Source: Couchioplanes caeruleus (GTDB lineage Bacteria > Actinomycetota > Actinomycetes > Mycobacteriales > Micromonosporaceae). From it: a stretch of 64,000 nt of DNA. This document shows positions 27,740 through 35,779 of the stretch, in pieces. The DNA lies in the NCBI RefSeq assembly GCF_003751945.1, contig NZ_RJKL01000001.1, forward strand, positions 496,001-560,000. The letters run 5' to 3'. Position numbers and translations under genes: made by a program. Every line of letters starts with the position of its first letter. The stretch's first letter is position 1. The notes under the pieces are model-generated. The model saw only the letters and a program-made list of their open reading frames with translations, searched no databases and was not told where the DNA came from.

Positions 27740-28096
27740 CACCACTCCTGTCGTCGGACCTCGCTGTCTGCGTTCGGGAGTCGGTACGGGTTCCGGGCAC
27801 GGCTCGGTTCAGGGTTCGCGCGAATTCCCCCGGTTCAATTTTCGCGGCATTTATTTCTTATTTTTTTCTTTCGCCGGCCGATTTCGCCGGCCCGGTCCAC
27901 GCCGGACGGTGGCGGATCCTGGCGGAGGCCGCCGGGCGGCGGCCGTCCTGCTCGGACGGATGGCGCGCCTGCGCCGGCACCGCCGAGCGAGACGACTCCC
28001 CGCCGGGCCGAGGGGACGGCGCGAATCCGGCGTACCTCCGCAAATTCCGGCGTTTCTCCACGTCGCCGGGGCTTCTATCATCGGAGGATGGCGACG
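27740..28096. other. Intergenic region with an AT-rich tract
   Basis: A 357-bp gap between divergent genes. It holds a marked AT-rich tract at about 27838-27872 (ATTTATTTCTTATTTTTTTC), far below local GC content, then a GC-rich stretch with the repeated element GCCGGCC around an ATTTC spacer. The tract may carry promoters or an upstream A-rich leader for the low-complexity gene. No open frame here looks coding. Confidence 0.5.
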
Positions 28097-28867
28097 ATGA
28101 CCGGTCCACCGAGGGCGGGCGGTCATGTGTGCCTGAGCTACGACGAGCCTGCCGCCTTCGAGGCCGCCGCCCGCGACTTTCTCGCCGAGGGCGTCGCCGC
28201 CGGCGAGCGGGTGTGGTATCTCGCTCCGGCGCCGCCGCGGGACTGGAGTTTCCGGCCGGAGTTGGTCCGGCTCGGTGACCACTATCCCGAGGCGGGTGTG
28301 ATCGACCCGGCCGCGGGGGTGGCCGCCTACGCGGCCGCGACCGAACGGGCGCTCGCCGACGGTTACCTCGGGCTGCGGGTCGCCGCCGAGGCGACACCGC
28401 TGGTACGCACCCCGGATCAGCTCGATGCCTTCGCCCGCTACGAGCACCTCGTGGACCGCTACATGCGCGGCGCCCCGTTCTCGGCCCTCTGCGGGTACGA
28501 CCGGGTGACCCTCGGCGACGAGGCCGTCGACGAGCTGGCGTGCCTGCATCCGGTGTCGGCGGCGCCGTTCCGGCTGTTCGCCCTCGCCCCCGGGCCGGCG
28601 GACGCCGGTCTCGCCGGCGAGCTCGACTGGGAGACCCACGACCTGTTCGCCCGGGCCCTCGCGCGTGCCGACCCGCGCCCCGCCTCCGGGGAATGGGTGA
28701 TCGACGCGGACCGGCTCACCTTCATCCACCACGGCTGCCTGCTCCACCTCGACGCGTATGCCCGCGCCCAGGGTCTGACGGCCGTGCTGCGCACCCGGTC
28801 GGTCGCCCCCGCCCTCCTGGCCACCCTGATGGACCTCACCGCCCTGCGGGTGGAGAGCGCCGGATGA
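28097..28867 (+). CDS. MEDS-domain sensory protein
   Basis: A 256-residue protein with a MEDS (DcmR-type sensory) domain at about residues 5-165: GGHVCLSYDEPAAFEAAARDFLAEGVAAGERVWYL begins it and a later MRGAPFSALCGYDR closes it. From about 190 a STAS-like segment follows (IDADRLTFIHHGCLLHLDAYA). MEDS proteins are thought to sense small organic molecules and feed into sigma-factor control. GGAGG at 28083-28087 lies nine bases before ATG 28097, which is why I prefer it to the ATG at 28088. Its stop overlaps the next start as ATGA, pairing it with a MEDS-ATPase protein. Confidence 0.8.
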   Translation: MTGPPRAGGHVCLSYDEPAAFEAAARDFLAEGVAAGERVWYLAPAPPRDWSFRPELVRLGDHYPEAGVIDPAAGVAAYAAATERALADGYLGLRVAAEATPLVRTPDQLDAFARYEHLVDRYMRGAPFSALCGYDRVTLGDEAVDELACLHPVSAAPFRLFALAPGPADAGLAGELDWETHDLFARALARADPRPASGEWVIDADRLTFIHHGCLLHLDAYARAQGLTAVLRTRSVAPALLATLMDLTALRVESAG

Positions 28868-29820
28868 GAACAGGCGCCGCCGCGGAACACCTCGGGTACT
28901 TCCACGCGGCGGTGCAGTACGCGTCGGACGAGGAGTTGCTCGCGGTCACCATGCCGTTCCTGCTCGGCGGGCTGGCGGCCGGCGAACCGACGATCGTGAC
29001 GTTCGGCGAGCGCACCGCGGAGCTGGTCCGGGCCGCGCTGCCCGCCGGCGCGCCGGTGGAGTTCCTGTCCGGCGGCGCCATGTACGCCCGCCCGGCCGCC
29101 GCCATCCGCAGCTACCGCGCCCTGCTGGCCCGGCACGTCGAGGCCGGCGCGGCCCAGATCCGGATCATCGGAGAGATTCCGGCCGCCGCGTTCGGCAACA
29201 CCTGGGACTGGTGGGCGCGCTACGAGTCGGCGATCAACCACGCGTACGACGACTTCCCGCTGTGGAGCATGTGCGCGTACGACGTCCGGGTCACGCCGAC
29301 GGCGGTGCTGGCGGACGTGGGGCGCACCCATCCTCGGTTCGCGGTCGCGGGCGGGCGGCACGAGGACAGCGGCACGTACATCGATCCCCGGGCGTATCTG
29401 AGCGAGCATCGGCCGCCCGTACCGGATCCGTTGCAGGAAGGCCCGCCGACGGTGACGCTGGCGGCGCCGACGCCGGGCCAGGCGCGCGCGGCCGTGCGCG
29501 CCGCGGACCGCGGCGGCGTGCCCGCCGCGGACGTGGACGACCTGGTGGTCGCGGTGAGCGAGACGGTCACCAATGCGCTGCGGTACGGCCGGGCGCCGGT
29601 GCGCCTGCGGGTCTGGGGCGGCGCCGATCGCATCGTGGTGACCGTGACGGACGCCGGGCCGGGGCCGAAGGACCCGTTCGCGGGCCTGCTGCCCGCCACC
29701 GACACCGCGACCGGTGGCAGGGGGCTGTGGATCGCCCACCAGACGTGCGATCACGTGGCCTCCGCGCGCGACGACGAAGGGTGGACGATCCGCCTGATCG
29801 CCGGCGGCACCACCGCCTGA
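28864..29820 (+). CDS. MEDS-HATPase anti-sigma-factor-like kinase
   Basis: A 318-residue protein: MEDS domain (about 8-170, with LGYFHAAVQYASDEELLAVTMPFLLGGLAAGEPTIVTF) followed by a short ATPase of the RsbW/HATPase_c type (about 195-315: DDLVVAVSETVTNALRYG with the N-box Asn, VTDAGPGP as G1, and GGRGLWIAHQTCD as G2). It probably binds or phosphorylates an STAS antagonist or sequesters a sigma factor in response to the MEDS ligand. ATG 28864 overlaps the upstream MEDS gene, so the two are made together. A homologous two-domain protein lies at 44495-45478. Confidence 0.85.
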   Translation: MRTGAAAEHLGYFHAAVQYASDEELLAVTMPFLLGGLAAGEPTIVTFGERTAELVRAALPAGAPVEFLSGGAMYARPAAAIRSYRALLARHVEAGAAQIRIIGEIPAAAFGNTWDWWARYESAINHAYDDFPLWSMCAYDVRVTPTAVLADVGRTHPRFAVAGGRHEDSGTYIDPRAYLSEHRPPVPDPLQEGPPTVTLAAPTPGQARAAVRAADRGGVPAADVDDLVVAVSETVTNALRYGRAPVRLRVWGGADRIVVTVTDAGPGPKDPFAGLLPATDTATGGRGLWIAHQTCDHVASARDDEGWTIRLIAGGTTA

Positions 29821-29828
29821 GCACGGCG

Positions 29829-29842
29829 TGTTACCGTTCACA
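29829..29842. promoter_or_regulatory. Candidate LacI-type operator
   Basis: TGTTACCGTTCACA is a quasi-palindrome with the central CG typical of LacI operators (pattern TGTnAnCGnTnACA) and lies 28 bp before the start of the LacI regulator, suggesting autoregulation. Confidence 0.5.
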
Positions 29843-29870
29843 TCACAGCGTCGGATCGACAGGGGGCCGC

Positions 29871-30893
29871 GTGCCATCGAAGAAGCGGGTCACGGTCATG
29901 CGCGACGTCGCCAAGCTCGCCGGCGTCTCCCACCAGACCGTGTCCCGGGTGCTCAACGACCACCCCAACGTCAGGGAGGAGACGCGTACGCGGGTCCTGG
30001 AGGCGATGGAGTCGCTGAACTACCGCCGCAACCTGGCGGCCCGCACGCTGGTCACCCGGCGCTCGCACACGCTCGGCCTGATCGGCTTCGAGACCACGCT
30101 GTTCGGCCCGGCCTCCCTGCTGTACGGCATCGAGGACGCGGCGCGCACGGCCGGATACCTGGTCAGCATCGCCACCATCCGCACCCTCGAACGCCGCGAG
30201 GTGCTGGAGGCGGTGGACCGGCTCTCCCAGCACGCGGTCGACGGCATCATCGCGATCGCGCCCAAGCCCTCGGTCACCACCGGCCTGCTCCAGGCGCCGC
30301 CGGGCCTCTACTGCGTCGCGGTGGGCGGGGCGGGCGACACGGACGCGGTCCCGACCGTCCGCGTCGACAATGCCGCCGGCGCCCGGCTCGCCACCCGGCA
30401 CCTGCTCGACCTCGGCCACCGGACGGTGCACCACGTCGGCGGCCCGCACGACTGGCCCGAGGCCCAGGAACGCGCCACCGGCTGGCGCGACACGCTGAAC
30501 GAGGCGGGCGCGCCGGTCCCGGCGGTGGAATTCGACTCCTGGAACGCCGCATGGGGCCACCGCCGCGGCCGGGAGCTGGCCCGCGATCCGCAGGTGACGG
30601 CGGTCTTCTGCGCCAACGACCGCATCGCGCTGGGCGTGCTGCGCGCCCTGCACGAGGCCGGCCGCAAGGTCCCGGAGGAGGTGAGCGTGGTCGGCTTCGA
30701 CGACATGCCGGATTCGGGCTACTTCCTGCCCCCGCTGACCACCGTTCACCAGGACTTCGCCGAGATCGGCCGCCGCAGCCTCGCTCTCCTGCTGGAGCAC
30801 ATGACCGACGAGGAAGACTCCGCCCCACCGGCGCACCTCGTCGTCCCTCCCGACCTCGTGGTCCGGGCCAGCACCGCGCCACCTGCGCGATAG
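29871..30893 (+). CDS. LacI family transcriptional regulator
   Basis: A 340-residue repressor: N-terminal helix-turn-helix (VTVMRDVAKLAGVSHQTVSRVLN, residues 7-29, with the hinge LNYRRNLAARTLVTRRS), then a sugar-binding effector domain (about 62-335; TLGLIGFE, GIIAIAP, FDSWNAAWGHRRGRELA, FCANDRIALGVLRALHEAG, GFDDMPDSGYFLPPLTTV). Start GTG 29871. No sugar transport or catabolic gene is adjacent, so its target beyond itself is unclear; the orphan sugar-binding lipoproteins in this window are possible but distant targets. Confidence 0.9.
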   Translation: MPSKKRVTVMRDVAKLAGVSHQTVSRVLNDHPNVREETRTRVLEAMESLNYRRNLAARTLVTRRSHTLGLIGFETTLFGPASLLYGIEDAARTAGYLVSIATIRTLERREVLEAVDRLSQHAVDGIIAIAPKPSVTTGLLQAPPGLYCVAVGGAGDTDAVPTVRVDNAAGARLATRHLLDLGHRTVHHVGGPHDWPEAQERATGWRDTLNEAGAPVPAVEFDSWNAAWGHRRGRELARDPQVTAVFCANDRIALGVLRALHEAGRKVPEEVSVVGFDDMPDSGYFLPPLTTVHQDFAEIGRRSLALLLEHMTDEEDSAPPAHLVVPPDLVVRASTAPPAR

Positions 30894-30941
30894 ACCGGCA
30901 GAGGTCAGGGGCGCGGCCGGCGCCCATGAGACGATGGCCCG

Positions 30942-31664
30942 GTGGAGGCCCGAAACCGTGGCGTCGTGGTCTGGGACGTGGACGGCACGCTGATACCCGC
31001 CGATCTCCGCTGGCTACGCCGCTCGATCGCGCGGACCTTCGAGATCGCGGAGGCGTCGATCACCTTTCCGGCCACGAAGGTGCACGGATACACGGACGAG
31101 TCCATCGTCGTCGACACCGCGATAGCGTCCGGCATCCCTGCCGGCGAGGCCGAGGCGGGAATCGCCCGGTTCCACGATGTGCTCGCCGAGGTCATGAGCG
31201 CGGGCCGGGAGGAACTCGCCCGGGTGCAGCCGCCGTATCCAGGCGCGAGGGAAACCATCACGCGCCTGCACGAGCGCGGATTCGTGCAGACGGTGCTCAC
31301 CGGAAATCTGCGGGCAGCGGCCGAGATCAAGCTGGCGACGCTCGGTCTGCGCGACGAGATCGATCGGGAGATCGGCGCATTCGGCTCGGACGAACGCGAC
31401 CGGTTCCGGCTGCCCGAGGTCATCGCCCGGCGCTACGAGAAGGCGTACGGACACCGGCTCGTGCCGCACCGGACCGTCATCGTGGGGGATGCTCCCAATG
31501 ACATCGCCTGCGCACGGCACGCCGGATTCCGGGCGGTCGTCGTCGCGCATCGAGCCACCCGGGAGGAGCTGTCCGCGCACGAGCCGGATGCGATCCTCGA
31601 CGACCTCGATCCGGACGTCGCGGTACCGGCGGTGTCGATGCTGGCGGTCGACGGTCGGGAGTGA
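30942..31664 (+). CDS. HAD family phosphatase
   Basis: A 240-residue haloacid-dehalogenase-type hydrolase. Motif I VVWDVDGTLIP holds the nucleophile and acid Asp, motif II is VLTGN, and motif IV is VIVGDAPNDIACARHAG; a helical cap lies at about residues 20-95. This is a phosphoglycolate-phosphatase-like arrangement. GTG 30942 follows the LacI gene by 48 bp in the same direction. The substrate is probably a small phosphorylated metabolite. Confidence 0.87.
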   Translation: MEARNRGVVVWDVDGTLIPADLRWLRRSIARTFEIAEASITFPATKVHGYTDESIVVDTAIASGIPAGEAEAGIARFHDVLAEVMSAGREELARVQPPYPGARETITRLHERGFVQTVLTGNLRAAAEIKLATLGLRDEIDREIGAFGSDERDRFRLPEVIARRYEKAYGHRLVPHRTVIVGDAPNDIACARHAGFRAVVVAHRATREELSAHEPDAILDDLDPDVAVPAVSMLAVDGRE

Positions 31665-31705
31665 GGCCGGCCGCCCCGGCCGTGGGGACCGGGGCAGCCG
31701 GGGTC

Positions 31706-31830
31706 CTAGCCGATCCGCACCGGGTAGGCGGCGGTGTCGAGCCGCCCTCTTTCGGTGAGGACCTCCGTGCCGGCCTGCACGCCGGGGGTACGGTCCGTCG
31801 CCCGCGGGGAGGCCGTGAGGTCCGGGAACG
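31706..31830 (-). other. Short coding-like remnant of unknown origin
   Basis: A minus-strand frame ending at a TAG at 31706 keeps strongly GC-rich third positions for about 40 codons (tail LDTAAYPVRIG) but has no credible start and no upstream continuation. It may be the end of a decayed gene; I do not recognise it. Confidence 0.25.
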
Positions 31831-31842
31831 GCCTCCCCGCGG
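31802..31842 (-). terminator. Hairpin downstream of the DUF2064 fragment
   Basis: Fifteen-base perfect arms at 31802-31816 and 31828-31842 with an 11-base loop, 13 bases past the stop of the minus-strand fragment at 31855. Confidence 0.6.
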
Positions 31843-31854
31843 TCGGACACCCCT

Positions 31855-32151
31855 TCAGTGCCTCCCTGCGCCGGAAAGGTTGCTCGCCGGTCCGAGATTC
31901 TTCGCGGGGAGCGTGGGAAGCATGGCGACGCGCAGGCCCAGCCGGAGCGCTGCGAGGGTCAGGGCGGGCGAGGCGGTCAGCGTGCGCAGGTCCGGCGCGC
32001 GGGACGGCTCGCGCAGGCCGAAGGCGTACCAGCCGCCGTCGCTGGTCGGGCCGACCACCGCGTCGAAGCTGCGGAGCAGGGCGTACGCGTCGTCCAGCAG
32101 GTCGGCGCTCAGCTCCGGAGCCCCGGCCGAGATCTCGAGGAAGGGGGTCAT
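31855..32151 (-). pseudogene. N-terminally truncated DUF2064-type glycosyltransferase fragment
   Basis: An open frame of 98 residues matches only the C-terminal half of DUF2064 nucleotidyl/glycosyl-transferase-like proteins: a segment like LLDDAYALLRSFDAVVGP leads into TSDGGWYAFGLREP, the block that normally lies near two-thirds of a roughly 210-residue protein. The N-terminal nucleotide-binding half is missing and upstream DNA is the end of a hydrolase gene at 32202. It may be a remnant left by deletion, or a mini-protein still translated from ATG 32151. Confidence 0.55.
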
Positions 32152-32201
32152 GCCTGTCAGTGGCCGCCGGCGGCCCGGAGGTTGCCCGAGCGGCACAGAA
32201 A

Positions 32202-33077
32202 TCAGCGGAGGAACGCGGCGATCCGCTGCGAAAGCCAGGCGGGATCATCGAGCCAGGGGAAATGCCCGCCGCCCCGCTGCACGGCGAACTCGGCTTGCGG
32301 GAACAGCTCCGCGTAGCCTCCGGCGCGCGCCGGAGGCAGGCCGACGTCGAACTCGCCGGCGATGAGCAGCACCGGTACCCGCAGCCGGCCGAGCGCCGAG
32401 CGCACCGCCTCCGGCGCGAACGCGCCGTCGGCGTAGTAGCCCGCCGCCGCTTGCGGGTGGTGGCGGTTCACCTCCCGGGCCCGCCGTGCCCGGGCCGCGG
32501 CGTCCCGGCCGTAGGTGAACGGCGCGATCGCCGCCCAGTCCTCCGGCGTCGCCCCACCGGCCCAGATCCGCTCGAAGGCGGCGAAGGCCTCCGGGAACCA
32601 CGGCTCGTCGCGGCGCAGCTCGGCGACCTCCCTCCGGTCCGCGTCGGTGATCTCCAGGCCGACCGGCCGCGGGCTGGGCGCGATCAGCACGAGACGGCCG
32701 ACGCGTTCGGGATGCCGGGCCGCGTAGAGCAGCGCGAGCGTCGCGCCGGCCGAGTGCGCGGCCAGGTTCATCCGCTCGAGCCCGAGGTGGATCCGCAGCG
32801 CCTCGACGTCGCCTACCTGACGGTCGCACCGGTAGGTCGCCGGATCCGCCGGCACGGCCGAGTCGCCGGTGCCGCGCGGATCCGGCAGGGCGAGCGGATG
32901 GTACGCGGACAGGCCGCCGAGGTCGCCGAGGTACGCGGCGGCGTGCATCGGGCCGCCGGGCAGCACGACCAGCGGCTCGCCCTGCGCACCGACGTGGTGA
33001 CAGGCGAGGCGGGTGCCGTCGGGGGCGTCGAAGGTCGTCACCCCGACGATCCTAGGGGGCACGGCATCGACCGTCAT
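32202..33077 (-). CDS. Alpha/beta hydrolase, proline-iminopeptidase-like
   Basis: A 291-residue cytoplasmic hydrolase. [21 protein letters not shown] and [10 protein letters not shown] are characteristic of proline-iminopeptidase-type folds; the nucleophile elbow reads AHSAGA (first Gly replaced by Ala), the acid is in AGEFDVGLP, and the His in [11 protein letters not shown]. Substrate unknown. ATG 33077 overlaps the stop of the dehydrogenase gene as ATGA, so the two are translated together. Confidence 0.85.
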   Translation of the reverse strand: MTVDAVPPRIVGVTTFDAPDGTRLACHHVGAQGEPLVVLPGGPMHAAAYLGDLGGLSAYHPLALPDPRGTGDSAVPADPATYRCDRQVGDVEALRIHLGLERMNLAAHSAGATLALLYAARHPERVGRLVLIAPSPRPVGLEITDADRREVAELRRDEPWFPEAFAAFERIWAGGATPEDWAAIAPFTYGRDAAARARRAREVNRHHPQAAAGYYADGAFAPEAVRSALGRLRVPVLLIAGEFDVGLPPARAGGYAELFPQAEFAVQRGGGHFPWLDDPAWLSQRIAAFLR

Positions 33078-33946
33078 CGGGTTTCCAGCGCCCGTACCAC
33101 GGCGGCCATGTCCTCGTCGCCGTGCCCGAGCGCGACCGCTTCCGCGTACAGGGCGTGACAGGCGTCGAGCACCGGCGAGGCGATCCCGGCGCGGCGGGCG
33201 GCCGCGGCGACCAGCTCGTTGTTCATGAGCACGTCCCGCAGCGAGGCCTGCACCGCGAAGTTCCGCGCGAGCAGCTTGGCGCTCTTGATCCGGGACACGT
33301 CGCTGGCCATCGGCCCGGCGTCCAGCACCGCGGCGAACCGCGCGAGGTCCACCCCGGACCGGGCCGCGAAGTGGTACGCCTCGGCCAGCCCGGTGACCAT
33401 GCTGATGAGGTACAGATTGACGGCGAGCTTCATCAGCAGCGCCTGGGGCACGGCACCGCACACCGTCGCGTCGCGGACCATCGGCGCGATGAGCTTGCGC
33501 ACCACGGCCACGTCCGCCGGATCTCCGGCGAGCATCGCCACGAGCTGCCCCTCCTCGGCGGGCCGCCGCGACCCCGACACCGGCGCCTCGGCATAGCGCC
33601 CACCGGCAGCGGCCACCTCGTCCGCCAGCGCCCGCGAGTACTCCGGAGACGTGGTGCCCATGTGCACCACCAGCCGCCCACCGACGGCACGGAAGGCGGG
33701 CGTTCCCCGTCCGAGGACCGCGTCGATCGCCGTGCCGTTCGCCAGCATCATCAGCACGACGTCCGCGCGCTCGAGCACGCCGGCCGGGCTCGCCGCGACG
33801 GTTGCGCCGAGCGCGCGGACGGCGTCGCAGCGCTCGGGCCGCCGGCTCCAGACCACCAGCGGGGTACCGGCCCGGGCCAGGCGCCGGGCCATCGGCTCGC
33901 CCATGACCCCGAGCCCGAGAAATCCCACGATCTCGCCGTCTGCCAT
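33074..33946 (-). CDS. NAD(P)-dependent beta-hydroxyacid dehydrogenase
   Basis: A 290-residue member of the 3-hydroxyisobutyrate dehydrogenase / tartronate semialdehyde reductase family. N-terminal Rossmann motif [20 protein letters not shown]-type loop WSRRPERC, substrate motif [14 protein letters not shown] and catalytic Lys in [11 protein letters not shown] are all present. The physiological acid is unknown. ATG 33946. First gene of a coupled pair with the downstream hydrolase. Confidence 0.88.
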   Translation of the reverse strand: MADGEIVGFLGLGVMGEPMARRLARAGTPLVVWSRRPERCDAVRALGATVAASPAGVLERADVVLMMLANGTAIDAVLGRGTPAFRAVGGRLVVHMGTTSPEYSRALADEVAAAGGRYAEAPVSGSRRPAEEGQLVAMLAGDPADVAVVRKLIAPMVRDATVCGAVPQALLMKLAVNLYLISMVTGLAEAYHFAARSGVDLARFAAVLDAGPMASDVSRIKSAKLLARNFAVQASLRDVLMNNELVAAAARRAGIASPVLDACHALYAEAVALGHGDEDMAAVVRALETR

Positions 33947-34023
33947 GGCCGTACGGTAATCGGACGCCCTCGCTCGCAGCGCGGGCCAATTCGCACCTCG
34001 CGGCCCGCCGCCGGGACCGGCTG

Positions 34024-34602
34024 TCAGCCGGTGCGGCCGTTGGCGTAGACGACGCGGAAGCCGAGGTGGTCGGCGAGCGCCCCCCAGCGGCTGGAGCGCA
34101 TGAGGCGTTCCACGCTGTCGATGCGGCCGCCGTTGACCATGGCGTTGAGGACGACCGTCTCGAAGGCCGCCGATTCGACCCAGTCGATCGCCTTGGTGAA
34201 GCCGCAGAGCATGGCGGCCTTCGTCTCGTGCAGAAACTCCTTGAGGACGCGGTCCGAGGCGCGCAGCACCGAGCAGCTACCGAAGTACAGGCTGCGCCCG
34301 GCGCAGCGGCCCGACATCCAGGCGCCGATCTCGTCGAGCTCGACCGTGGTCTTGGCGGTGAGGCACAGTTGCGACGGCTGCCCGTGCAGGGCGAAGAAGC
34401 CGACCTTGTAGTCCTGGTATTTGCGGGAGAGCCAGGTGTCGAGGTAGTAGTGCAGCTCCTCGGTGGTCGCCGTGTCGCGGTGGATGAAGCGGATGCTGCC
34501 GAGGCGTTCGAGCAGCTCGAGGGTGGGGAGCACGGATCCTCGCTCGGTGAGGTCGTCCTCCCACTGGCCCTCGACGCAGAACACTCCCCCCGCCTTCGCC
34601 AC
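34024..34602 (-). CDS. Small stand-alone clan CD (caspase/CHAT-like) cysteine-protease-like protein
   Basis: A 192-residue soluble protein of a family I cannot name with confidence (possibly DUF6642). It shows the clan CD signature: a hydrophobic strand followed by His-Gly (KVGFFALHG, His73) and, 37 residues later, another hydrophobic strand followed by Ser-Cys (RSLYFGSC, Cys110). The N-terminal [11 protein letters not shown] and the later [18 protein letters not shown] fit a single alpha/beta domain, like CHAT domains without any repeat or receptor part. GTG 34602 follows GAGGAGGGGCT. It is divergent from a secreted protein. Peptidase activity is inferred from motif order only. Confidence 0.6.
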   Translation of the reverse strand: MAKAGGVFCVEGQWEDDLTERGSVLPTLELLERLGSIRFIHRDTATTEELHYYLDTWLSRKYQDYKVGFFALHGQPSQLCLTAKTTVELDEIGAWMSGRCAGRSLYFGSCSVLRASDRVLKEFLHETKAAMLCGFTKAIDWVESAAFETVVLNAMVNGGRIDSVERLMRSSRWGALADHLGFRVVYANGRTG

Positions 34603-34775
34603 AGCCCCTCCTCGTGCGCTGGGTTCGCTTCCCGACGCGACGACGCTAGCGGACCCCGGCGAATCGAGTGGGATCGGATACATGAAACGGATAACCCTCA
34701 CAAACAGCCTCGGCCGGCCGACGAATCGGCTCGGATCGCCGCGGGATCGTCCCCGCGCGGAGGTGGAGGTCACGA

Positions 34776-35774
34776 GTGTCGAACAGAGGATGGGCCTGGG
34801 TCGCGGCGGTGGTCGCCGGCGGTGCCACGGCGCTGGCCGTACCGGTAGCGGCGCTGGCGGACGGCGGTGCGGCGCCGGTGTCCGCCACGGCCGAGCCCAC
34901 CACGCTGACCCTCGCGGCACCGCCGACGGTCGCCCGCCTCGGCTCGCTGACCCTGAGCGGATCCCTCGGCGCCGGGGCCGGCACGCTCACCGTCAGCCGT
35001 AAGGACCTCTCCGGCACCCACGCCCTGCCCGACGTGATCGCGGACGCGTCCGGCGCGTTCACCGTGCTGGACAAGCCCGCCGTGGGCGGGACCAACACCT
35101 ACACGGTGAGCTGGGCCGGCAACGACGTCGCCGCCGCCGCGAGCGCCCAGGCGAGCGTCACGGTCTCGCGCCGCGCCACCAACGTGACCATCAGCACCAA
35201 CGCGACCACGTACGGTTACAACGGCGTCGCCACCGTCACCGCGAAGCTGGGGACGACCCACGACTCGCGCGCGCTCTGCGTCTACGCCACCCCGCGCGGC
35301 GGCACCAAGACCAAGGTCAAGTGCGGCACGGGTACGGTCACCGCCACGTACCGGACCACCCGCCGCACCACCTTCAGCGCCGTCTTCACGGGCGACCAGT
35401 GGTACCTGCCGGCCACGGCCACGAAGTCGGTGACCGCCCGCGCCCGGATGCAGCAGGTGCTGGTCGGCCACCACGGGACCTCGGGCAAGTACAAGCTCTA
35501 CCGCACCTCCGTGAACCCGGGGTTCGCCGCCCGGGTGACGCCGGCTCGCCCGGGCGGGTGCCTCAGCATCCAGCTCCAGGTCTACGCCTCCGGCAAGTGG
35601 CGGGCCTTGCAGACGGTCAAGTGCCAGACGCTGAACGAGGACAGCGCCGCCGGCGGCTACATCGGCGGCCCGCGCCGCAAGGGTCTGATGTTCCGCATCC
35701 GCGCCGGCTTCGCGGGTGACGCGATGAACGCCGCCGCGACCGGCTCCTGGATGTACATCAAGTTCACCGCCTGA
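34776..35774 (+). CDS. Secreted Ig-like-domain protein
   Basis: A 332-residue exported protein: signal peptide (about 1-28, ends ALA) then beta-rich domains. TLTLAAPPTVARLGSLTLSG and SRRATNVTISTNATTYGYNG start two bacterial Ig-like repeats (about 40-130 and 130-225), and a C-terminal region with three Cys (GGCLSIQLQV, VKCQTLNED) follows. Ser/Thr-rich, no catalytic motif. GGAGGTCACGA precedes GTG 34776. Probably a cell-surface or matrix protein; function unknown. Confidence 0.75.
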   Translation: MSNRGWAWVAAVVAGGATALAVPVAALADGGAAPVSATAEPTTLTLAAPPTVARLGSLTLSGSLGAGAGTLTVSRKDLSGTHALPDVIADASGAFTVLDKPAVGGTNTYTVSWAGNDVAAAASAQASVTVSRRATNVTISTNATTYGYNGVATVTAKLGTTHDSRALCVYATPRGGTKTKVKCGTGTVTATYRTTRRTTFSAVFTGDQWYLPATATKSVTARARMQQVLVGHHGTSGKYKLYRTSVNPGFAARVTPARPGGCLSIQLQVYASGKWRALQTVKCQTLNEDSAAGGYIGGPRRKGLMFRIRAGFAGDAMNAAATGSWMYIKFTA

Positions 35775-35779
35775 GCGCC

